Of a stretch of DNA of 64,000 nt, positions 33,501 to 43,338 are shown piece by piece. The notes under the pieces were generated by a model. The model saw nothing but the letters and a program-made list of their open reading frames with translations. It was not told the DNA's origin and made no database searches. The stretch spans positions 3,782,001-3,846,000 of the forward strand of contig NC_018218.1 in assembly GCF_000219625.1 (NCBI RefSeq). The letters run 5' to 3'. Made by a program: the position numbers and the translations under genes. Source of the DNA: Zymoseptoria tritici IPO323 (taxonomy: Eukaryota > Ascomycota > Dothideomycetes > Mycosphaerellales > Mycosphaerellaceae). How positions within the stretch are numbered: position 1 is the first letter of the stretch; every line of letters begins with the position of its first letter.

Positions 33501-33951
33501 CCCATGCGTATTGGACGGAGGCAGGCTCGGAGCACAGCACAGGAACCCCAAAGCGAGGAGAGGGCGTCGTCGGACGCCGGTCCGGCTCTCACGTCAGAAG
33601 GTATGACAGGACTTTAATGGCGCCCTGCATTTAAGTATGCTGACGGAAGAACAGAGCAATCACGTATGGACCACGACGATGAGTATGTCGCTGCCACTGG
33701 CTTGAGTAGCCGCAAGCGCATGCACGATGTATATCGCATTACGCAGACGAATGAGATGGAGCGCGAAGGTGGCAATCAGGACTCCGCGATCACTGTAAGT
33801 GTCAGTCTTCCTGCTTGCTGTCCGGACTGCAATTGACCAGTCCACGGCCATTGAAATCACGCTAATTGCTACTCAGCTCCCACATGCGCAACTGTTGCGC
33901 CTCCTGTTCGGACAGCTGGGAAACGCGGGCATGATGCCCACCTTCGAATGA
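30580..33951 (+). CDS. WD40 CUL4-associated factor, DCAF6-like
   Basis: Five exons: 30580-31579, 31628-33284, 33404-33600, 33655-33794 and 33877-33951, all GT-AG and in phase, 1022 residues. N-terminal blades include GHSGCVNALSWSKSGHYLAS, GHTQNIFSAKFMPYSNDK and SSPHLFLTCSEDGEVRQFDL; near the C-terminus lie YRGHCNVRTVKDVNYFGPED and VVSGSDDGNFFIWDRRTGEL. This matches DCAF6/IQWD1 blade by blade, including the long insertion between blades, here with an Asp-rich run (~32825-32920). The end LPHAQLLRLLFGQLG is also conserved. DCAF proteins bind DDB1 and select substrates for CUL4 ubiquitin ligases. The ATG at 30580 is preferred because the conserved part begins just after it. Confidence 0.9.
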
Positions 33952-34587
33952 GGAAGGGCGCATGGCCATGTCTCTCCGCTACACATACGAAATTAGACGC
34001 AAGCACATGTCCATATGCTCTGACTCAGACATTGCATCCTGTGTGTATTCGCAAGCTTCACCGGAATGTTCTGCCAAGTCTCATGTACTATTGCTCATCG
34101 GTGCAGGTAACCTATCTGTACGGTTGGTCTAAACCCTGCAGGTAATTTACCCGGACATGATCTGGCCCGAATCATCTCAAAGCACTTATGCCATGCAAGA
34201 TAAGTCATCGTACAGGCAGAATGATTGCATGAACAATTTGAACGCAGGAAAGTTACCATCAAGCCGTTGGCTCCGTACGTTTACGTCACCTGCACGCCCT
34301 TCTAGCGGTGCATGTGAGCAAGACGAGCGCAGGTAACTTGTCCGGCCTGACCGTTTACTGTACAGCCAAGTTAGCAGCACGCCTTCTGACCAGAACCATA
34401 GTAGCCAGAAGGACTTCCGTCCTTTGTCACGACTTCTTCGGGACACGCCGGATCTGTGAAGCTTCACAGAGAGCATGCGGAACATATCATGTAGATTTCT
34501 ACGGCCCACCCAAGGATTCTGCCATGTCGATTGGATTAAAAGAGCAAATACGCTGTTACTCGTGGAGCATCATCCTGCTGCAGACCG
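33952..34587. other. Convergent 3' flanks, no gene seen
   Basis: Between two converging genes. Frames of up to ~100 codons on both strands overlap each other and have no domain or codon pattern that stands out. Confidence 0.5.
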
Positions 34588-35259
34588 TTATGCGGACGTA
34601 TCACGATCCAACGAGTCGAATTGACCATCGCCAGTAATCTTGGTCTGCCGTTCACCAACACCTCCGGCATACGGCGTATTGCTCGCTTCGATGTCACCCA
34701 ATGCGACCCTACCTGGATCCCCTTTGCCTCCGATGTCGGTCGTGAAGCTGGCATTGGGCGCGCCCGCGTCGATTCCTCCTTCTGTGAGGTTCTGTCCCTT
34801 TGGCTTGGATTGCGGCAATTCATCCGAGGTTCTGGTAGTATCGAACGTCGAACCTCTACCGCTGGATCCGGTAGTCTCGAATGTCGAGCCTCCATCGCTG
34901 CCCTGCGAGCCAAGAGAACGACCGGCGTTGAGCTGGGATTCTTCGCTCCACTCCTCTGTCGTCAATCGAGCATCGGCATCTGGGGCAGGGTCTAGGCGTG
35001 TTGCATTGGATGTGTCTGTCGTATTGGCGGTGCTAGATGCTGATGGCTGGTCTGATGGAATTCTAGAGCTGGAGTTTTCGGCGAAGGTTCCTCCTTCTTG
35101 CACCGATTCCGCTGCCAGACTATCCGACGTGACGAGGCCAGGGTTCTCGTTTTTGGGCTCTGGTTCGGAGCGCGACTAAGGAGCCGAGTCAGTTGATGGA
35201 TAGTGTGTAGTGTACTGGCGATCGGACTAGCTTGCCTCAGTTCGTGGTGCGTACGACAT
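34588..35259 (-). CDS. Small disordered protein, LEA/SMP-like, GC-AG intron
   Basis: Two exons on the minus strand: 35259-35236 (MSYAPRTE) and 35175-34588, 203 residues. The 60-nt intron has a GC donor (GAG|GCAAGC) and TAG acceptor; no GT donor gives the frame, and without splicing the ATG frame stops after ten codons. Near the N-terminus PGLVTSDSLAAESVQEGGTF resembles the seed-maturation-protein (SMP) repeat of group 5 LEA proteins, which is also found in fungi. The remainder is Ser/Thr/Gly/Asp-rich with the repeated GSTFETTGSSGRGSTFDTT. LEA-like proteins protect cells during drying and are often spore-enriched. The family name is tentative. The gene downstream on the same strand (35783-36177) looks related. 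Confidence 0.75.
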
Positions 35260-35782
35260 TTTGTATATTCTCTGCTGTTTCGACTGAACTTGGAGGTGAG
35301 GCGAGATTGGAGATTTTAAGCGGAGAAGATCTTGATGTTCAAGAATTGGATGTAAGGCGGATGTGGATGATGATGAATGATGACGGCCCTTGAGCATTGC
35401 CACGACTGCCCTGGTGACGTAACGTATGAGCTCTTGTACAGCACTGAAACAACCAAGGTTTATTGCATCACACCGTGTGATTATGAGGTACTACTAATAC
35501 ACGCGAGATACTCTTCGGCTGAGGCACCCAAGTATGCTGCATCGCATCCTTCCTACCACGAGTCTGCAACGGCAAATGAGAAATTCGGCAGCCGTCTGGC
35601 GATACAACATTACGACCACAATCTAATCTTCTTCTGAGCCTTGCATCGTCCACCAAACGACGTGCGGTTTGCCAGCTTACATGAATTCCAACCGCACCAA
35701 CAATCATGCCCTCGCTTTCGCGGTTTCCGCCTCAGCACCATCGTTCATGCATTCTCCACTCCCGACATCCTCGGCATATTGC
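35260..35782. other. Intergenic between two LEA-like genes
   Basis: Promoter of the 34588-35259 gene and 3' flank of the next one. No further coding frame was supported. Confidence 0.5.
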
Positions 35783-36177
35783 CTAGTCACTGTTACCCTT
35801 CTGAGCATCGCTGCTACCGGTCGCAGGCTCACGAAGGTTTCCGTCTGACCCTCCAGAGATCCTTCCGGAGCCCACGTCTACGGTCCTCTGATCGCTCGAG
35901 TTGAAATCTGATGCGGTGGGCGGTTGCTCGGGAAGAGGCAGGTTGGCCTGACGATCCGCGATGACTTGTGCCTTGTTCTTGTCCGCGGAATCAACGATGG
36001 ACTGCAGTAGTGGCCTGGTCAACGGGTGTCGCATGTGATCGTAGGAAGAAGACCTACCTGGAGCCCGGCTGCATCCGAGCCAGCTGGAATGTCGCCATCG
36101 TTTGCTCTAGACTCGCGCTCTTGAATCTTGCGGACGTCTACCTTGGTCAAATTGAAGGTTTCTTGAGTTCCAGACAT
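35783..36177 (-). CDS. Small SMP/LEA-like protein
   Basis: Two exons on the minus strand: 36177-36058 and 36001-35783, with a 56-nt GT-AG intron, 112 residues. The sequence around VDVRKIQERESRANDGDIPA and GSDAAGLQSIVDSADKN has the SMP-type pattern: a helix with D-x-x-x-I-Q, a glycine/acidic turn, then an Ala-rich helix with LQS. It continues PLPEQPPTASDFNSSDQRTV and ends in a Gly/Ser-rich tail. An inner acceptor 13 nt upstream would shift the frame, so the CAG at 36002-36004 is used. It lies in tandem with the other LEA-like gene, 523 bp apart. A role in desiccation or spore survival is inferred from family resemblance only. Confidence 0.78.
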
Positions 36178-36798
36178 GATGGAGGATTGAGTCTGTGCAG
36201 GAGTGTCAGATTCTGTAGCATTTCGCGGGTTGTTATACTCACTGCGGGATGTTGGCGATCGAAGTGAAGAGAGGCGGTTGAACGAAGGAGGAAAGTTGGA
36301 TTTGATCAAGAGAAATTGAAGACTGCGCGGACACCTGCTGATCAAGTACAGTATGCGTACCCTGGTCGCGAATTTCCTCGTTGAACAATAATGATGCTAC
36401 CATGACATTGCTCGTGGGCCGAAAAGTGGGACAACCCACCGAATGCCTCACGACCACCACGGAGTCTCGTTGCCTGTTCAAACATTAGCACAGGCTTTTG
36501 AGCACTCTGAAGCGGAGCAATTCATCGGTCTTGCCGTGAAGAGGCAGCAGTGTGATGTGACATGAAGTCGCAAGGAGGCTGTCGCTCCCGTCAGTAGAAA
36601 ACTAGCCGCTTACCTAATCAATCGGTAGTTCTATCCCGTCGGGTCCGTTCATTCAGGTTGTCAGCTACCTTACGAGCCTCTCGACCTGGGCTCACACGGT
36701 GCCAATCTGAACCACTCGAGCCTCTGGCCTATCATTCGGAACACAGAACCACATTCACTAGCGTGAGTGCCTCCTACGATGCGGACGACAGTAACACG
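36178..36798. promoter_or_regulatory. Divergent promoter region, LEA-like / FYV10
   Basis: About 620 bp between divergent starts. An in-frame extension of FYV10 to 36658 lacks conserved residues and is treated as leader. Confidence 0.5.
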
Positions 36799-38029
36799 AT
36801 GGAGCTAGAGCACGACACACATCTTCTTCTCGATCAGCCGCTCCTGCGCCTTCCCCATGAGCTATTGCGTAAGAACTTGAAGACGGCCCAGCGTCACGTC
36901 GATCAGGGCAGCAAGAATGTGACAAAAGACGTGCAGTCAGCTGGAAGCGAGAGTACGAATGGCAATGATAGCCTGGCAGCCCTCGAGGCAGCGCTCACAA
37001 AGGCACAAACGCTCAAAAGACGGCTAGAGCAACTTCATGCCGAGGAACAGACGATACAAGGCCAGCAACGGAAGCGCATCGAGCACCTGGAGCAACTTCA
37101 TCAGACAAGCAGCCTGGCAGATGTCAAATACGACCGCTGGGCCCATACACGCCTCGATCGGTTGTTGGTCGATTACCTGCTGCGGCATGGCTACTCTCAA
37201 ACAGCGTGTGACCTGGCTTCCGAGAAAGACATTACTGACTTGGTCGACGTCGATGTGTTTGACGAATGCCGTCGTATCGAGCAGAGTCTCCTGCTTCGTC
37301 GGACCACCGATTGCCTGGCGTGGTGCGCTGATCACAAACAGGCTCTGAAGAAGACAAACAGCACTCTCGAACTGGAGCTGCGCCTTCAACAGGTCGTGGA
37401 ATTGGCCCGCCACGGAGACATGAAGACAAAAGTTGATGCGATGCTTCACGCGCGCAAACACTTGGTTGCAGGCCAGGACATCGAATTTGGCCTGCGTGCA
37501 GGTGGATTACTGGCCCACGATCCAGACACGCTCGTTGAGCCATATCGAGTGCGTACATTTCGCCTTGTATGTCCATGTCGCCAAGCTGATTGATCTCTTG
37601 CAGATGATGTACAGCTCAGAAAGGTACACACACCTTGCGCGCCAGTTCGTGAAGACCCATCATGAACTCTTTGCTCTCCCGTCTCAGCCACTACTTCATA
37701 TTGCTCTGTCTGCCGGACTGTCTGCTCTGAAGACTCCCAGTTGCCACTCGCAGTACGCGCTTCAGGCAAACGCGAACACTGGTGCGCCAGTCTGTCCAAT
37801 TTGCAGCACTGAGCTGAACGAGCTTGCCCGCAGCGTTCCATACGCTCACCACACCAAAAGCCACATGGAGGATGATCCTGTCGTGCTTCCTAATGGTCGT
37901 GTGTACGGCAGAGAACGGCTCAAGCGACTCAACGACAAGCTTGGCACGACGAGAGGGAAGATACGCGATCCCACGGATCTCGAGAATGAGTGGGACGAGG
38001 AAGATGTGAGAAAGGTGTACATTTTGTGA
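36799..38029 (+). CDS. FYV10: GID/CTLH ubiquitin ligase subunit Fyv10 (Gid9)
   Basis: Two exons, 36799-37548 and 37604-38029, joined by a 55-nt GT-AG intron, 391 residues. The conserved fungal start LLLDQPLLRLPHELLRKNLK follows the ATG. Then come a coiled coil, the LisH motif (TRLDRLLVDYLLRHGYSQTA), the CTLH domain and CRA region (LELELRLQQVVELARHGD; PLLHIALSAGLSALKTPSCH), and a degenerate RING-like end (VCPICSTELNELARSVPYAH and VLPNGRVYG). Fyv10/MAEA pairs with Rmd5 as the catalytic core of the GID E3 ligase, which degrades gluconeogenic enzymes when glucose returns. All parts seem intact. Confidence 0.96.
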
Positions 38030-38349
38030 GTACGACCTCATACATGCGTTAGCGTTGCATGAGTTTACGACATTCACTTCTGGCCTGTTCGTGACACCAA
38101 TCGATCGACGCATACGTTGCGCATTTCAGTGACACTCGGGAAGAACCTATCGATAAGATGTCGCGTACTCGTCTTTGACAACGATTGCTGGTGAGTAAGG
38201 TACCTGGGCTTTCTCTTCCGATGTGCCGGCATCGTCATACCTTCCTGCGTGATCTCCATCTTCTGGTTAGTACAGGTCAGCAACCCTTGTAGGCCACGAT
38301 TTTCGATTTCGTTTGCAATTCACTCGTGTAGCACGTCACGCCTCACTGC
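38030..38349. other. Short intergenic region
   Basis: 3' flank of FYV10 and promoter of the membrane-protein gene. Nothing else seen. Confidence 0.5.
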
Positions 38350-39165
38350 ATGGAACCCTGCGTCCCGACGCGGAACTCCTGTGCTTCATCACAATTCCTT
38401 TCCACCCTGAATCCTGAGAAGTGGCTCGCACGGACCGAAACGTACACGATGCCTTCTTCCGACGGACGTTTAATCGGCGCGATCGTTGGAGCAGCTACAT
38501 TCCTGGCGCTCATGACATGGCTTGTCTGGTACTACAAACGCTCGCTTTTCGTGTGGCCGGAGTGGAAGGCCAAGCGAGAGGCAAGCGTTGGTGTAGGAGA
38601 GCACTTGAGATACACTGTCACAGGAACGACCCGAAAGGTCTCGCCCCGGGCTGCCGACCATTCAGTCGCGACCGCAACGCACTCACCGACACGACAACAG
38701 CTTCCGTGGGATTCACGTCGCTTGCCAGCTCGTTCCAGCCTGGATCTCTCTCATTCGAACGAGAGCCCGGCCAACACTTGCGCTAGACCTCCATATACGC
38801 CTTCTCAACACCGTCCAGACCCTCCTGGCAGTGTGTTGCGACCCGGGCACAGGCCACCTCTTAGCCTGCCCCAGGACTACTCCATTACGACAATCGACCT
38901 GACGCCCACTGGCATCTGCTACACGCCATCTCATTACCACGCTGAGCCCCCCGACAGCTTGCAGCGCGTGCCGAACATGAACCCGCCGAACTTGCCTCAG
39001 CATTACTCCGCAGCGACCTTTGCCGTTTCGCCAACTAAGCAGAACGCCCTGGCTTGGTCTACCTCCGGGTCTCCACTCAAACCGCACCACGCAACTCGAA
39101 CTCCAGTGGCTTGTGGGTGTCGGGGAACCACATTGTCGATGGTTGCTGCTTCGGTTCCCACGTAG
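38350..39165 (+). CDS. Single-pass membrane protein with Pro-rich repeated tail
   Basis: 271 residues from the ATG at 38350; a second ATG at 38449 sits just before the membrane segment (GAIVGAATFLALMTWLVWYY) and may be the real start. The tail is Pro/His/Ser-rich and holds a 42-residue tandem repeat (38794-39045): YTPSQHRPDPPGSVLR and YTPSHYHAEPPDSLQR begin the copies. The stop at 39163-39165 coincides with a possible TAG acceptor. A 53-nt GT-AG intron (39113-39165) would replace the last 16 residues with YTYYILGPPLRPLAQTTHSK and more, up to about 39476, so the 3' end is unsettled. I recognise no family. Type I or III topology with a cytoplasmic tail is likely from KRSLFVWPEWKAKRE after the segment. 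Confidence 0.6.
   Translation: MEPCVPTRNSCASSQFLSTLNPEKWLARTETYTMPSSDGRLIGAIVGAATFLALMTWLVWYYKRSLFVWPEWKAKREASVGVGEHLRYTVTGTTRKVSPRAADHSVATATHSPTRQQLPWDSRRLPARSSLDLSHSNESPANTCARPPYTPSQHRPDPPGSVLRPGHRPPLSLPQDYSITTIDLTPTGICYTPSHYHAEPPDSLQRVPNMNPPNLPQHYSAATFAVSPTKQNALAWSTSGSPLKPHHATRTPVACGCRGTTLSMVAASVPT
38794..39045 (+). repeat. 126-bp in-frame tandem repeat
   Basis: Two 126-bp (42-codon) units start at 38794 and 38920. At protein level they share YTPS, PP, LP and QxYS positions, but the DNA has diverged, so the duplication is old and kept in frame. Confidence 0.7.
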
Positions 39166-39934
39166 ACACATACTACATCCTTGGACCACCTCTCCGTCCC
39201 CTCGCGCAGACTACACACTCCAAGACACCGGAGTTCAACACCTGGCTGCAGTTTGAGCGGTATCACGGAGGTGAGACATCGGCGATCAAATTTTGGTCCT
39301 TGTTTGATTGTGTTGATTACCTGTTGGCGGCATTGCCGCGAGCGGCGGTGAAGGTATGCAGTTGCATACAGCGCAAGAGCGTAGGGCAAAGGCGTAACAT
39401 TTTGGGCTTGAGAACGATCGAAGGGAGACAGTGCATGCGTACCACATGGCTTTCAATTAGGTACTTGATCATTTAATGATACTCATGAGCCACGGCTACA
39501 TTGCGTCTCGCTTTCCTTTCTGAGGATCAACTCCCCTGCATCAAATTGGCATGTTTCGGCCGCAGAACTGATTTTCGGAGTGTTGATCGGAGGGTCTCGT
39601 TAGCTAGAGAGTCAGCACAGGTATATAGGGGTGGGCAGGTAAGATAGGAGCACGTGCTAGACAGGCGGAAGGGAATCTTGAAGGTAAGCAAATACGCTGT
39701 GTCAGTCGCATACATGCTAAGAGTTGTACAGTTGATTAAGTCATTGGTATGGCTAACTTAAAGGCTATAATGGACAAAGTTGAATACAGTTCCCATTTAG
39801 CCCAACGATTCGTCGGCGAAGTCATCTCAACAGCACCAACGCCATCTTTGCAAATGTCCCAGAACGCAGGCACCGAACTCCCTTTCCCCTGAATAAAGCA
39901 TGTGGTATCTCAGTCGCTGCAATCGCAATTCATC
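39166..39934. other. Intergenic, possible last exon of upstream gene
   Basis: Up to about 39476 there is an open frame that could be the spliced C-terminus of the membrane protein. Beyond that, to the MAF1 stop, nothing was seen. Confidence 0.4.
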
Positions 39935-41258
39935 TCACGCATCCAACTCCATCGAATCCCGTATCTCCTCACTGAGGCCACGGACGTTCTGTGTTGCCTT
40001 CCAGGAATCCTCGTACTCCTCTTCGTCGTCTTCGTCAATGGTGTATCGGTATCGACCATCGACGAGATGACTGCGAATGTCGTCCAGATCCATGAAAGGT
40101 ACCTCGACTTCATCATCGCCGGGCGGGTTTTCGATCATCTCGTCATCGTCGTCATCGCCGAAGCTAGTGGTGTCGATGTCTCGTTGCAAGAGATCGTTTC
40201 CGAGCCAATATGATGCACGCTTGCCGGCTCCCTCTCCTGCCGACAGACTCGACGATTGCCGCTGTACAGAGTTCGAGCGGAGGAGTGTCGAAGGTGCATT
40301 GACCGGGCTGTGCGATATCACGCTGAACCCGCGCAAGTACACGTAGCACACACGCTTCTTCTCCTTGTTGAAGAAGAAGTAATGGATGCTCCAAATGGCG
40401 CCCTCATCGCCATCAAAAGGGTCATCATCGGGCACGTACGAATACTTCTCGCAGTGCCTGAGGCCCATTTCCTTGTCGATCAGCCGCCACATGCCCTGAT
40501 TCCATATCTCGTTGCCGATGCTGGGGCCTGCTGGAGCCGAGTTCGCCAAGGAGGTCGGAGAGAGGTGGTTCATGGCCGCAGTCTGCCTCGGCCTCAGATT
40601 CTGCAGCGTGCTGTCAATGTTGTTCATCATGGAGCGCAAACTGCGCTCCTTTCGGAAATCCGACGGCCGAAGCATGTGTGAAAAATCGTAGTCCGGATGA
40701 GACGCGTTCAGCGTCGCGATAAGATACGCAAACGTCCGTCGGGCTGTGATTTGGCTCAGAGGACCAAATGGAGATGCGCGCGATAAATCGATCTCCGGTA
40801 CTTCCACAGTGCGCCCGCGTCTTCGACTGCCGCTATTCTTCTCGCTGCTTCTCCCGTCATCACTGGCTGTCCGGTAGGGTGGACTGAGTGACGCAGACAG
40901 CCTGACCAGTGATTCGTACTGCGATTCCAGACTGTTTTCGATATTCTTGTACAACTTCTTGTCGCCTCCAGCAGCCTTTGTGGTGTATATGTCGCATCCT
41001 CCTATTACGTGGCAGTCGGGTGTGGAAAAGTTGAGCGCATTGGCCACAACGTCGATATCGCGAAGGGGTAGGTACTGCGAAAGGTTAGCATAGTTGCGCA
41101 TAAGCATGTCGACGTGCCGGACAGATGCGGCAGTCGAGGCAAGAAGGAAACGCGAGTCGGGCCAGACGTGATTTTGTCACTGTCATCGACCCGGCACGCC
41201 GCCTTTGCGGTAGCCCAGCGCAATGTCCTGCATCACGTTTGATATTGCGTACCTTCAT
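39935..41258 (-). CDS. MAF1: RNA polymerase III repressor Maf1
   Basis: Two exons on the minus strand: 41258-41253 (only ATGAAG) and 41074-39935, split by a 178-nt GT-AG intron with a GCTAACC branch site, 381 residues. The spliced start MKYLPLRDIDVVANALNFST is the classic Maf1 A box; the other conserved boxes are GPLSQITARRTFAYLIATLN with HPDYDFS and GAIWSIHYFFFNKEKKRVCY. A Ser-rich linker between boxes (~residues 85-110 and 190-215) would carry TORC1/PKA sites. The tail is very acidic. Maf1 binds Pol III and blocks tRNA and 5S synthesis under stress. Without the 6-nt exon, a wrong start in intron sequence (MLMRNYANLSQ) would be predicted. Confidence 0.96.
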
Positions 41259-42214
41259 GTTCGGGTGTGTGCGCCCATCGGCTGTCCGTTCCGCGCGCGG
41301 ATGCTTATGTATCTCCAAATCTTCCCCAGCTCCTCAAATGGGCGGATATCCTCGGAGTATCGGTACAGGAAGTGGATTCGTATCTCGGATATGTCGCGAA
41401 CCTCGCAATGGCGTTGGCGCAAACGCTGACGGTCGCGATCGTGATGGTGCTGTCGGTAGGGTGATGTGGCCTGAATACTCTCCTCCTTCGAGAGCCGGAT
41501 GTCGCGAGGACTGTACACTAGACGCGAGCGCCTAGAAGGCACCGGACGTGGTCATGACGGCCTTTGGTTTATCTACTGCGGATGCTGGTGAATGCGCGCT
41601 GTCGTTGTCGGTTCGACAGAAGAGGATGACTAGGTACGCCGAAGGATGACAGAGAGGGGTCAAAGCGTCGGCAGTTACCGAACCCTGTTTCCAACAACCA
41701 ACACGAAGGTCGCTACAGGCCACGCTTTCGTTCTGCTTTAGTGAATAGTACGTTGTGTGGAAGGAGTTGTGGATGAAACCTACCTGGCATGGCCTGCAGT
41801 AGACGGACGAAGCGACCGCCGTCAAAGACCACTGTGGCACGCGGTGTTGGTCATCAGCAATGCTCGTTCGTCACTTTCGTTAGCAGGCATCTGTGCCTGT
41901 CGAACCCGTGATGCTTCGGTGTCGTTATACCTACTTCGTAGAAGCAATCGGCTCATTGTAAACAATAGCAGCAGTGGGTATCTCAAACGCCAGAAATTTC
42001 AATCGCATCAGACAAGCTCGCTGTTTCCCACGTTTCAAAAGACGTACTTTGAACGGGTACTCTGCCGCTATAGAAGCCCTGCGTCTCTGAGTTGGCGCTC
42101 GACGTCCGCGCCCATCTCGGTGCTGGCCTGTTTGTGAAGCGTGCGTCAGCAAGCCCGCGAGCTTTGTGTGTAAGCGACGACTGCGCACGTGGCAAGCGAA
42201 TAAAACAGATGCAT
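41259..42214. other. Unresolved 950-bp region, possible small gene
   Basis: Between MAF1 and AP-1 sigma, both minus. On the minus strand a frame at 41840-41532 could lose a GT-AG intron (GTAGGT to AACAG) to give QWSLTAVASSVYCRPCQ joined to GSVTADALTPLCHPSAYLVI, ending in TTSGAF. A further frame (41542-41255) contains DISEIRIHFLYRYSEDIRPF. Codon use looks partly protein-like, but no start or family was found. It may be the MAF1 leader plus a small gene. Confidence 0.3.
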
Positions 42215-42857
42215 TCAGCCGATTCTTGTAACAGCATCGTCCTCGACCTAGCAGGACAAGGCATCAGCGGGTGGTGGTACAAGTTGTCATCAGGCGAACA
42301 GAAGAAGATGTCCCGAATGGTGTGCCGGGTTGCCCCAACAGCAAGACTTACTTCCATATCCTCCAGGCTGTCCTGAGCTCCTATCACCCGCAGCACGTTC
42401 TTCTTACTGCTCTCTTGCATCTCGCCGGCCAGTAGCAGTTCATCGAGTATGAAGTAGGCTTTTTGAAAGTTGAAAATGATGTCCAGCTCGCATACGTTGC
42501 CGTAGTACTTGTCCATCTGTTCTACGTAGCGGTGTACGATCTCGAGGGTGATCAATTCGTTATCGGTTGGGTCTGTGGCGGCAATGAAGAACAAGGAGGC
42601 ATATCGACGGTAGACGACTTTGGTGTCTGCGGTGGGGGTGGTACCGATCAGCAGACGGACTCGTTGCCAGCGCGCAAGGAGACGCCGACGATACCTTTGT
42701 ATTCGAGAAAGTTGCACATGCGAGTGCGGCGGGCCAGGACCAGTTGTGAGACGTCCTTGATGATCTTGGCCTTGTCCTTGGGCGACAGCGTAGTGAACCA
42801 CTTGGCCAGACGCACTTTACCCTGGCGTGAGAGCAGGATGATGTACCGGATGGCCAT
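42215..42857 (-). CDS. APS1: AP-1 clathrin adaptor sigma subunit
   Basis: Three exons on the minus strand: 42857-42695, 42626-42352 and 42247-42215, GT-AG introns of 68 and 104 nt, 156 residues, exactly the family length. [40 protein letters not shown] and [20 protein letters not shown] are near-invariant in AP1S. The last exon supplies [10 protein letters not shown]. The small sigma chain helps hold the AP-1 core and the [D/E]xxxL[L/I] cargo site for clathrin transport between trans-Golgi and endosomes. Typical fungal proteins end in M; this one ends in Gly. Confidence 0.96.
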
Positions 42858-43338
42858 GTCGGCGTGTGTGCAATCTGTCGTGTGGAAGTACCCGTTCAAT
42901 GACTGGCTGATATTCCTTTCGTTAGAGTACTGAGGCCGGCAGCGAAAGGGCGGTGGAAAAAAGGCAAGATGTCGGATCGGGTGTGTGAGAGTGGTAAGGT
43001 CCAAGTGTTGGTGCGGAGAATTAAATTCGAGGTGGACATGTCCTTTGTGGCCCCGCGCCCGCATCTGCCTCTGCAACTCCACCGCAGGTAAAGCTACCTT
43101 GAGGTGAGGTACCGTATCTTCCATTCTCGGGCCACGCATTGCCCTCACTCACCACCTTCCATTACTTACAACGTGCAATACTGGACTTCCTATCAAACCC
43201 TCTACGCTGCCGAGAGATGCTGCATTTTTAACCCACTTACACATCCATCCATCCTCTCGGTAGTCGAATGGGACTCGGACCTCGCGCGATCTCAGTGCTC
43301 ACGAATACCTTCCACTCCTCATCAACGCCTCGATCATC
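42858..43338. promoter_or_regulatory. Divergent promoter region, APS1 / GCLM
   Basis: 480 bp between divergent starts, with paired GAGGTACC/GAGGTGAGGTACC elements near 43101-43113. No gene seen. Confidence 0.5.
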
